In this document: piece by piece, positions 55,055 to 64,000 of the stretch | Layout: every line of letters begins with the position of its first letter | Position numbering within the stretch: the stretch's first letter is position 1 | From: Leptodactylus fallax | Lineage: Eukaryota; Chordata; Amphibia; Anura; Leptodactylidae | Length of the DNA: 64,000 bases | Direction: 5' to 3' | NCBI GenBank assembly: GCA_947044405.1 | Contig: CAMRHE010000012.1 | Coordinates: 10,680,001 to 10,744,000, forward strand | Notes under the pieces: generated by a model | Seen by the model: only the letters and a program-made list of their open reading frames with translations | Told to the model about the DNA's origin: nothing | Databases searched by the model: none | Made by a program: the position numbers and the translations under genes

Positions 55055-56689
55055 CAGTACAGACCAAAAGTTTGGACACATCTTCTCATTCCAAGAGTTT
55101 TCTGTATTTTCATGACTATAAAAATTGTAGATTCACACTGAAGGCATCAAAACTATGAATTAACACATGTGGAATTATATACTTAACAAAAAAGTGTGAA
55201 ACAACTGAAAATATGTCTTATATTCTAGGTTCTTCAAAGTAGCCACCTTTTGCTTGGATTACTGCTTTGCACACTCTTGGCATTCTCTTTATGAGCTTCA
55301 AGAGGTAGTCACCTGAAATGGTTTTCACTTCACAGGTGTGCCCTGTCAGGTTTAATAAGTGGGATTTCTTGCCTTATAAATTGGGTTGGGACCATCAGTT
55401 GTGTTGTTCAGAAGTCAGGTGGATACACAGCTGATAGTCCTACTGAATGGAGTGTTAGAATTTGTATTATGGCAAGAAAAAAGCAGCTAAGTAAAGAAAA
55501 ACGAGTGGCCATCATTACTTTAAAAAATGAAGGTCAGTCAGTCCGAAAAATTGGGAAAACTTTGAAAGTGTCCCCAAGTGCAGTGGCCAAAACCATCAAG
55601 CGCTACAAAGAAACTGGCTCACATGAGGACCGCCCCAGGAAAGGAAGACCAAGAGTCACCTCTGCTGCGGAGGATAAGTTCATCCGAGTCACCACCCTCA
55701 GAAATCGCAGGTTAACAGCAGCTCAGATTAGAGACCAGGTCAATGCCACACAGAGTTCTAGCAGCAGACACATCTCTACAACAACTGTTAAGAGGAGACT
55801 GTGTGCAGCAGGCCTTCATGGTAAAATAGCTGCTAGGAAACCACTGGTAAGGACAGGCAACAAGCAGAAGAGACTTGTTTGGGCTAAAGAACACAAGGAA
55901 TGGACATTAGACCTGTGGAAATCTGTGCTTTGGTCTGAAGAGTCCAAATTTGAGATCTTTGGTTCCCACCACCGTGTCTTTGTGCGACGCAGAAAAGGTG
56001 AACGAATGGACTCTACATGCCTGGTTCCCACCATGAAGCATGGAGGAGGAGTTGTGATGGTGTGGGGGTGCTTTGCTGGTGACACTGTTGGGGATTTAGT
56101 CAAAATTGAAGGAATACTGAACCAGCATGGTTACCACAGCATCTTGCAGCGGCATGCTATTCCATCCGGTTTGCCTTTAGTTGGACCATCATTTATTTTT
56201 CAACAGGACAATGACCCCAAACATACCTCCAGACTGTGTAAGGGCTATTTGACCAAGAAGGAGAGTGATGGGGTGGTACGCCAGATGACCTGGCCTCCAC
56301 AGTCACCAGACCTGAACCCAATCGAGATGGTTTGGGGTGAGCTGGACCGCAGAGTGAAGGCAAAAGGGCCAACAAGTGCTAAGTATCTCTGGGAACTCCT
56401 TCAAGACTGTTGGTAGACCATTTCAGGTGACTATCTCTTGAAGCTCATCAAGAGAATGCCAAGAGTGTGCAAAGCAGTAATCAAAGCAAAAGGTGGCTAC
56501 TTTGAAGAACCTAGAATATAAGACATATTTTCAGTTGTTTCACACTTTTTTGTTAAGTACTGTATATAATTCCACATGTGTTAATTCATAGTTTTGATGC
56601 CTTCAGTGTGAATCTACAATTTTTATAGTCATGAAAATACAGAAAACTCTTGGAATGAGAAGGTGTGTCCAAACTTTTGGTCTGTACTG
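55055..56689 (+). mobile_element. DD38E Tc1/mariner (Intruder-like) transposon, inactive copy
   Basis: 1635 bp, TA-flanked, same family as 52202-53828 but opposite in orientation. The long inverted repeats are again about 265 bp and contain the C-terminal codons in both arms. Closely similar to the other copy (about a dozen residue changes in 315). Confidence 0.92.
55469..56521 (+). pseudogene. DD38E transposase with lost catalytic Asp and premature stop
   Basis: Same protein as at 52362-53414. WSEES replaces WSDES, so the first catalytic Asp is Glu. A TAG at 56414 (AAG in the intact copy) truncates it at 315 residues. Beyond the stop the frame continues open to the normal AKGGYFEEPRI end at about 56518. 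[10 protein letters not shown] and [11 protein letters not shown] with 38-residue spacing are retained. Confidence 0.9.
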
Positions 56690-57293
56690 TATGTAGGTCA
56701 TGTGACCTACATATATTACATTTTTACCTTTCCGCTGATGTAACAGGTCTTTGGTCTAGTCTATATCCTAACCCATTACGTCAGTGTAAAGGCTTCGTCA
56801 CCCCTAGCCCCATTGTACTTACCATTTCCTCTGGATCCGGGACCAATGCATCATCCAGGGAAGGCCGCCTGCTCTTCTTTCTGTGTGCTACCCCCCTGCA
56901 TGCGCAATAGTGCCAGGGAAGCCAGCACAGAGGCCTGCAGCATACAGTCAGCATCTCCTCCACTCCAGGCACACGTCAAGAAGAGGAGGAGACAGGAAGA
57001 CAGGTAAGTATGATGGGGAGGGGTGTGGGCTGAGTTAGTTAGTTGGGAAGGGACAGTAGTGGGCGGGCTAGCTAGGGAGACAGGGAGGGGTGTGAGGGAG
57101 TGAGATCTGAGTGAAGAGTAATGCATCATGGTAGTTGTAGGATAAACGATGTAAACAAATGCAGAAGATTCCAGGAGCTCCCAGAGAAACCCAGAAATCA
57201 CTGCTAAAGGTATTTGGGTGCACTTATTAACCCATTAATAGCACTAACAGACCTTTTTTTAAAAAAAAATTTTTTCCCAGAAAACCCCTTTAA

Positions 57294-58700
57294 TTTTATT
57301 TGAAAGAACCAGATCCATAAAAAAAAAAAAAACACAATCTAACATACCGTATGTATGGAAACAACCTAGATATGGTGTTTACTGAAGAAAGGTGTAGTCT
57401 GTGCTAAAAAAAAACATATCTTTCGTCAGCATAAAGCAAATGACACAAGTATTTTCAATCCACATATTTAACATAGTTATACATGCCTATGCTTGAAATG
57501 CCATTATCATTTTACACTATGATCTATGGCATGATTTTGCTGTGTAGGAGAAAATGCAATATTATAAATGGATACACAATTGACTATAATGGGGATTTCC
57601 AAGATTTTTTTTTTTTTGGTGGTCTGTCAGTGGGGTAGGCAATCACTATCTGACCATGGGGGTCGACATGTGACCCTGCAACGATGAGATGTTCGGGCAT
57701 GTTGCCAGGCCTTGTACTGTACAGTGTAGAGAAGTGGATGCAGATGGCTCTGTACATTGTATAGTGACCATGCGACGTTACTGCAGTAAAAGCAAACTGA
57801 GGTGTAACAACCTGGTTAGGCCACAATACAATTGGCAACCCATCTGCTTCCAGCTCCACACAGGCCCTGCAGCAGGCCCAAATAACTGATTGGGGTGGGG
57901 GCCATGTGGATATCTGTGACCTACCCTAGCAGTTCATTTAAAAAAAAAAAAAAAAAAACCTAATTTACAGTTTACAATTGTTTAATGCAAACACTAGGAA
58001 TGGATTAAAAAACCTCACTAGACATAAAGCTTTCAGTTATAGGTCTTATCCCTTTAGACACCAATCCTGCTTTGGCTTTAAAACAAAACAACAGCAGATA
58101 AAAGTGTGTTATGCTACAAAATCTATTGATAACATCAAGGCTATGGATACTGGTTAGGGTAAGTCTTTGGAACCCATGCCTAAATCCAATTTTGCAGAGA
58201 ATTGTGATACAAATTCACTGTGGATCCCTGAAGACTGATCTGCCGCATACAATCGTACAATTTTTGTGCAATTCAGCCCTATTGTAAATCCTGGGGGTAT
58301 CATGAGCCACAATTAGGACATGGGAAAGGCAGCTGCAATAGGTAACGTCCAATTCTGAAGTCTTTGCACAACAGGCATTGTTACAGAGACACAATAGAGA
58401 AGTCAGTACTGAAATCAGCTAGAAAATGCAGCTGTATCAACTGCCAAATTTAGGATAGCCAGAAAGATACAATGTATCCTGAACACTGCATTTGGTAAGG
58501 GCATTATAATATAAGGATCTCTCGGTACAACGTTCTACTGCACTTGTTTTGTATTGTTTGCCTAAAGTACATAGAAGGTTAGACAAGCCTCCGGGTAGAC
58601 CTAATGTGACAGTAGTAACTCAATGTTTATACCAATAGCAACCTTTCTGGATAGGCTTTTAAGGGATTGTGATTAATTGTGACTGACTTCAGGCAGAAAT
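57294..58700. other. Upstream region, no gene seen
   Basis: Includes a diverged interspersed repeat at about 57585-57958 (AAGATTTT, then GGTGGTCTGTCAGTGGGG, ending in an A-run). The rest is unassigned. Confidence 0.5.
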
Positions 58701-58705
58701 GACAA

Positions 58706-59000
58706 ATGCTTTCAATACCAGAAACTGTAATTCTGACATCAGTTGACATTGTGAGTCTGTACACTTCAACTGCACATGAGGAGGGCCTGGCAGGAGCCCT
58801 TTCACATGCTCTAGCCTCCACCGGATACACTGTGGAATGCAGGAACTTCACTATACTTCATTTCCTTTTTTTGACATGTTTTAGTAAAACGCCAAGGAGC
58901 AGCAATGGGGTCTAATAATGCTCCCAGTTATGCCAATTTATACGTGGACTACTTTAAAAATAACAACTCTACCCTTTTAATTACTTCATATAACTTGGGA
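58706..59000 (+). pseudogene. Penelope-like reverse transcriptase remnant
   Basis: One frame reads TSVDIVSLYTSTAHEEGLAG, like the Penelope-like RT motif DVxSLYTSIPHEEGL. After a frameshift near 58875 another frame reads KRQGAAMGSNNAPSYANLY and VDYF, like the conserved GTAMGSxxAPSYANL motif. About 300 bp remains, and the catalytic block further on and the endonuclease are absent. No ends were recognised. Confidence 0.6.
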
Positions 59001-59989
59001 ACCCACATAAATAGTTTTTGTAATTCTTCGTCCCAGGAAACCCTGGGCGTCCTGAGATCTGAGACAAAGACCCAGTTGTTCATGGAGCTGGATGGCGTTA
59101 TCTGCTGGACTGTAGCAGTACACTAACAAATCCTAAGGCGCCCCCTCGGGTGGTTGTAATTAGTTTGTTACCTGGTTTTCCCCTTTCACTTTTTTTCATC
59201 TATAACCTATATATGTTGGAAAAGTCAATTAAAATGTATAATGCAACAAAAAAAATAAAATAATAATAATAATAAAAATAATAATATAGCAGCATATATG
59301 CATCAGTGTACTGCCCTAGCTTGTTAAGTTGTTGGAGATGCATTAATGATGTGTTCGCTATTGAGACAGGCAAGGAGACTTCTTTTAACCAGTTCTCGAA
59401 TGAAATCAATAGCGATGACCATGACCTCAGTTTTCCACATGGATACAGGACTCTCTACAGTTCTATTTATTAACACAATAGACAAAAACTGCATTTCAAT
59501 CATTTTCACCTAAAATCCATCTTGAAGTCATTACTGAAGTCACAATAAATCTATCTGAAAAGAACCGCCAGTGAGTAAAAGACCTGTGACTATCGTTTGG
59601 GAGAGATATGTAGAAAGTTTGAGGAATGTGTCTTTCCAAAACGATTGTTGAGCAGACACATGGTAGAAGATATGTATATCTACCCTGTAACAAACAAGGG
59701 AGGAAGGAGAAAGAGATATCCTTTTTAAAACACTAAAGCCTCATGCACACGACTGTGTGCTATTTTAATGTGCTATCCTGTTTTTTTCTGGATAGCACAA
59801 TGACCATTCATTTCAATAGGCCCATGCACACTACCGTGCTTTCCACGAGTCCGTGACACAAAACTCAGAGCATGTCCTATTCTGCTCAGCATCTGCAGCA
59901 TGGACGTAAGACATCAACGCACGCGATCAGAAGAAGGAAGACGCTCTTCGTGGGACTGCAGCTCTTCGTGGGACTAGGTAAGTAACATA
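59001..59989. other. Upstream region, no gene seen
   Basis: Contains an AAT-rich simple stretch at about 59248-59287 and a short 17-bp doublet (GCTCTTCGTGGGACT) at about 59942-59976. Nothing else recognised. Confidence 0.5.
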
Positions 59990-60326
59990 AACTACTGTGT
60001 GGGAGCCCACTGTGAAGCATATAGTACTGTGTGGGGCCCACTGTGAAGCATATAGTACTGTTTGGGGACCCACTGTGAAGCATAAACTACTGTGTGGGAC
60101 CCACTGTGAAGCATATAATACTGTGTGGGCGCCACTATAGAGCATATAATACTGTGTGGAGGTCGACTGTGGAGCATATAATACTGTGCAGGGGCCACTG
60201 TGTAGCATAATATACTGTCTGGGGACCATTCTGGAGCATATAATACTGTCTGGGGGCCACTTCAGAGCCATTTGTATTGTCTGGTGGCCACTGTGGAGCA
60301 CACTGAACTGTGTGGGGGCCCTTCAC
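59990..60326. repeat. 31-32 bp minisatellite, about 11 units
   Basis: Unit of the form TACTGTGTGGGGCCCACTGT then GAAGCATATAG, with increasing divergence toward the right. ORFs on either strand here (MLHSG-type repeats) come from the repeat, whose period is not a multiple of three. Confidence 0.9.
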
Positions 60327-60429
60327 TATTTATATCACACAGTATCTATTTTATAGCAGACATGTGATATTATTACAGTCTGTAATAACATTGCACGGTC
60401 ACTATAAAATAGGTCCTGGTTAATTTAAG

Positions 60430-60519
60430 GTTAAATTGCCGTGTTGGCACTTTGCGATAAATTAATGGGTTTTGGGTTGCAGTTTGGGCACTTGGTATCT
60501 AAAAGGTTCGCCATCACTG
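60430..60519. mobile_element. hAT-like terminal fragment
   Basis: Ends AAAAGGTTCGCCATCACTG, the inverse of the CAGTGATGGCGAACC start that I recall for a common vertebrate hAT family. The other end was not found, so length and relation to the minisatellite are open. Confidence 0.5.
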
Positions 60520-60534
60520 ATCTATATTATACGG

Positions 60535-60630
60535 TGTAAGGGCCACTGTGGAGCATATTATACTGTGCAGGGGTCACTGTGAAGCATATTATACTGTGCA
60601 GGGGCCACTGTGAAGCATTATACTGTGCCC
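60535..60630. repeat. Minisatellite, second block of about 3 units
   Basis: The same unit family as 59990-60326 (GGGGCCACTGTGAAGCATATT and TATACTGTGCA), separated from it by the hAT-like end, as though the block were split or duplicated. Confidence 0.8.
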
Positions 60631-60669
60631 CATACCCCATACTGCTGTGTGATTACTGTCTTGTTGGAA

Positions 60670-61150
60670 CGTAAACTTTAACCCAGTCTGAGATCCAGAA
60701 CAATGTGGATCAGGTTTTCATTAAGAATATCTTTGTACTTTGCTCCATTCAGCTTTCCCTTCAGACTCCAGAGTATAATAATTGGAGGCCCAGGTTCAGA
60801 CGTGTTCAGTCTGAACAAAACTGCAGGTGGAAACTCGTGAATATTGTAATAACCAAACTGAAATAACTGACGAGAACAAAATCACGTCGGTTATCCGGGT
60901 TGATGTTTGGTTTCAGTTATTTTTCGATTAATCGGCCAGCTAATCAATACAGCCCACGTTGGTGAAATGCTGCAGCGATGGTTGACCTTCTGGAACTTTC
61001 TCCTATCTGCACACAGGATCTGCACACAGCTAGAGCAACCATTGGGTTTTTCCTTTTTAATAAATTTGCAAAAATGTCTAAAATTCTGTTTTTACATTCT
61101 CATTATGGGGTATTGAGTACAGAATTCAAAAGGGTATGAAGATTTCTGAA
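60670..61150 (-). pseudogene. Degenerate Tc1-like transposon relic
   Basis: The plus strand contains ATCCAGAACAATGTGGATCA then GGTTTTCATTAAGAATATCT, and TTGCTCCATTCAGCTTTCCC, which I recall from Tc1-like elements, and an end with AATAAATTTGCAAAAATGTC then TTCTCATTATGGGGTATTG. On the minus strand about 60940-61000 reads STIAAAFHQRGLY, a transposase fragment. Parts are missing or rearranged and no frame is open. Confidence 0.55.
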
Positions 61151-62502
61151 TGCATTGCATAACATAAATTACTATAACAATGAAAAAAAAGTCATGTCAA
61201 TCAGAAACAATATAGTAATCTCAAGAACAAGTAAATTAGCCACTTAATGCCCTGCCCAAAATAAATAAATAAATCTAATGGTTATTGTCCAGCACTATGT
61301 GGAAACAGCTTAGTTAAAAATCTGTGCAATGAATCCCTATTGCTGTGTTAGTTAGCCCAAGCTAAGAAGGGATTACTATGGCACTGTCTAAGATGGAAAT
61401 TGTGAGTCACTGGAAGTGGACCCTTGTCCCTTCACTTACAGAATGGCCTTCAAGGAACGCAATCTTATGTGGATGGAGGAGCCAGTGGCTGATAAAATAT
61501 TATAATTTAAAAGCTTCCAATTTTCCAAGGCAGATTTGATAAAGAAACAATCTGAATGGTTGATATTAGTAACACACTTTGTCTAAGAACAGCTACAAAA
61601 AAAAACATAAAAGCCAACAAAAAATAAGTATGTGGGAAAGAGGTGCTCTAGAAAAAAGATCCTGTCAAAATGGCCAAGACATGTGCTTCTTCTAGCTCAG
61701 ATTCTGCCAATTATAAGAATGAAGCCTGAAGTCAGTACAATGGTAGTGATTGTTTCTACTTTATCACCTAGCCATATAACGTATGTAAAGTGACATCTAC
61801 TGCTAGCTCATGTCTGAGAGAATAACCTGCAAAAAGAGCAAATAAAAATGCAATGAAGCTTTGTGCTATGAACAAAAAACATTAAATATATAAATAGTCT
61901 AGTTATTATGCTTGATAAAAGGAGAAAGTTGAACGATTGGCCATAAGAGGTGTTATTTAGGCTAAAACCACATGTTCCAGTTCTTGCCTGGAGCCACAAC
62001 TGCATGTAAAAGTGAGGTATTAGCTTCAAAATTGTGTAGCCATACTGAGTATTCTTAGCCATCTGAGCATATATTTGTGTAGTGCAGCACGTTATAAAGG
62101 GGTAGGGACTGTTTCTTTTTTTCTGTTCTGGTTTTTTTGAGCAGCTATTACCTGGCTTCACACAAGAGTATATGCATACGCTGCAAATTTGTTGCAGATA
62201 TTTCTGCAACTGTCCTATTTAATGAATAGGGTTTACAGTAATCCATATTCATGATGTAAAAAAAAAAATCACTTCACATGTATGGAACTGATTTTCATTG
62301 ACAGAAATGTCTGCTACAAATCTGCTTCATGTGAATATATCCAGGGAACGTTCCCTTACTTGTAGCATTTGCACTGGAAATTCACAACAGTGAAAAAATA
62401 TCAGATCAGAGAAAAGGACATTAAAATTTGCTAGACTCATGGATAAAAACTAAATACTTTCCATTTGTATTAGTTTTCAGAAAACTTGTTTTTTTTTTTT
62501 TT
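61151..62502. other. Upstream region, no gene seen
   Basis: AT-rich. No recognisable gene or element. The ORF at 61808-62209 matches nothing known. Confidence 0.45.
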
Positions 62503-62923
62503 TAAAGAGAGTCTACCACCACCATTTTTTTTTTAAAACTCCTTATATGCTGTTGTAAAGCCAGTTAGTGAACACACTTTTCTTGTGAAATCTTACGCTG
62601 ACAAATTCAATTTTTATTCCAACTGCATATGAGCTGTTTGGTGCATTCAGGGCTGCCCACACCTGCAAGAGACACCCAGTGCTACCCTCAAAACAGAATA
62701 ACTGAAATGTTCCATGGACAGCGATTTGCAGCAACCACAAAAGAAAATGGTGTTCCAATAAGTGTTGCCATTCTCCAAGCCGTCATCTGCATATGCAATA
62801 TGCAATATCTACAAAATTGCACTATGACACTAGAGAAATATGTTCACTACCCCACCAGCCCACCCGACAACAGCATATAAGTGGTTTAGAAGCAATTTTT
62901 GAGGCAACAGAATTCCCTTAAGA
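62503..62923. repeat. MITE-like repeat with TTTAAAGAGAGTCTACCACC end
   Basis: The left end begins TTTAAAGAGAGTCTACCACC. The right part has CAGCATATAAGTGGTTTAGA and GAATTCCCTTAAG, inverted to CTTATATGCTGTTGTAAAG near 62543. Similar pieces lie at 33850-33905. Confidence 0.55.
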
Positions 62924-64000
62924 CGGAACAAAAAGTGCTGCAGGTTGCTAGGCTACAAAATTTAATACTGTGTCCTCTGATGTTTCTTAACATCTATAGA
63001 AATACACTTTAAAGCAAGCATACCAAAACATAGTATGCAGTCAAACAGCATAAACACAAATGAAAAGCCATCGGGGAAAATTTATTATGCCTTGTATGCC
63101 AGTTTCCTGGCATACAAGGGATAAAAAGTCACAATTTTTTTTTGCACAAATTGGATATTTGCAAAGAGAGTCTATTGGTTAATAACGCCAGTCTTCATAA
63201 ATCTGCTCCATCAGGTACCTACTTGTCGTTCAATACCTGTGAAAGGTAAATGCTCTGAAAATATACAGAGACAGGAAGAGGTACATTACTAATCATTTAC
63301 ATTGCAGAGAGAGTAACATATTAAAACTTTTAGCTGAAATTCCAGAAGTCAGGCTCAAAAGCATCTGCAAAATGTAAATGAGGGATTATCTCTAGTCTAT
63401 GCAACCTAAAGTTACAATCAATGGCTGAAAGAGCCAGGTCATGAATTAGAGATGCAGACAATCCAGCCTGGCACAAGCTATTGACTGTAATCAGATGATA
63501 CCAGGGTCTCCTAATGCTTGCCAATGACCTCTACATCAAACATTACTGGGGAACACAAGAAGCTTTTTGTAGTGTCCAACAATGAAATGATCACTTTATT
63601 GATGGTCAACTATCCACCCATGAAGAACAAGAGTGTTCTTCCTCCTGAAAAACACTAGAATACGGTCATTTGGCAAAAGTAGTATGTTCTGAAATGTTCT
63701 TTAATTTTGCCAAATACACAAATAAATAATACTGCGTGACAATCACATTTACAGATTAGGTTGTAAAAATCGTAGCTTAATACATGCAGAGGATTTTAAC
63801 ATGCTAGACCTTGTGTGTCCTAGTACAATGGTCTGCTAGGTGCCCTATGTATAAAGTCATTCTCTAGAAGCAAATGCTTCTAGGGATGAACGCAGTACAT
63901 AAGGCATCTAATGGAGCATGCTACACTTATAGATAACATATAGTAAAGCCCCATGCACCTGTATGTGAGCCCTATGTGCAAATCAGAGTCATCATACATA
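62924..64000. other. Window end, no gene seen
   Basis: Contains the hairpin at 63090-63119. The rest is unassigned AT-rich DNA. Confidence 0.45.
63090..63119. repeat. Perfect 13-bp-arm hairpin
   Basis: CCTTGTATGCCAG, loop TTTC, exact reverse complement. It lies within a wider repeat (about 63080-63215) with TTTATTATG and CATAAATCTGCTCC at its edges. Confidence 0.8.

Larger units (their letters stand above)
54942..57293. repeat. GGGGTTGTCC-family element, split by the DD38E copy
   Basis: Left end TTAAAGGGGTTGTCCAGGAT at 54942; right end CCCAGAAAACCCCTTTAA at about 57276-57293. Without the inserted transposon (55055-56689) it would be about 715 bp. The insertion target is the TA at 55053-55054, duplicated at 56690-56691. 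The right part (56700-57200) is moderately GC-rich. Confidence 0.65.

Noticed and set aside
56780..57180. Moderately GC-rich stretch as a possible CpG-island promoter of BLTP1
   Set aside because: CpG is not dense, the stretch lies inside a GGGGTTGTCC-type repeat, and no exon-donor can be matched to the 51534 acceptor.
59886..60326. ORFs rich in MLHSG and QYYML repeats
   Set aside because: They are produced by the 31-32 bp minisatellite, whose period shifts frame every unit, so no protein frame is selected.
1..64000. CRISPR arrays, operons, bacterial-type regulatory sites, tRNA or rRNA genes
   Set aside because: The window is eukaryotic with spliced genes. The tandem repeats seen are a minisatellite and a microsatellite without spacers, and no tRNA or rRNA fold was recognised.

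Overview
The window is vertebrate nuclear DNA, most likely from a frog. It carries the 5' coding part of one very large, highly conserved gene on the minus strand. Its introns and upstream flank are packed with transposons. The evidence for a frog is indirect: expanded introns, several Tc1/mariner families with long inverted repeats, an L1-like LINE, a Penelope-like remnant, and many palindromic MITE families whose ends (for example TTAAAGGGGTTGTCC) I associate with neobatrachian frogs. I cannot name a species.

Host gene (51534 down to 2806, minus): I recognise BLTP1 (KIAA1109; Tweek in fly, lpd-3 in worm, Csf1 in yeast), the ER-anchored bridge-like lipid transfer protein. I mapped 18 consecutive exons from the start codon. 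They splice at GT-AG sites into one uninterrupted frame of 747 codons. An N-terminal membrane anchor is followed by the start of the long beta-groove domain. The 5' UTR is spliced, and its upstream exon and promoter were not found. The gene continues past position 1 of the window.

Intron content (minus-strand gene, low to high coordinate): a deleted Tc1 derivative (5144-5637), foldback MITEs (6376-6844, 8241-8609, 11166-11655, 12410-12765), a full-length L1-like LINE with 15-bp target duplications (15001-20911), a young Tc1 element with an intact transposase (22404-24052), an L1 ORF2 tail relic (about 24180-24520), a broken Tc1 element that is the parent family of the 5144 derivative (27792-29379), a MITE with a perfect 115-bp tandem duplication (35046-35275), and several more palindromic repeats.

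Upstream flank (51535-64000): two copies of a DD38E Tc1/mariner family resembling Intruder lie in opposite orientation about 1.2 kb apart (52202-53828 intact, 55055-56689 dead). The second sits inside a GGGGTTGTCC-type MITE. Beyond them are a Penelope-like RT remnant (about 58706-59000), a roughly 31-bp minisatellite with a hAT-like end (59990-60630), a Tc1-like relic (about 60670-61150) and one more MITE. No second host gene was recognised.

The most interesting signals are the DD38E pair, whose 265-bp inverted repeats carry a duplicate of the last transposase codons, and the apparently intact Tc1 copy inside a BLTP1 intron. I found no sign of a wholly new multi-gene system.
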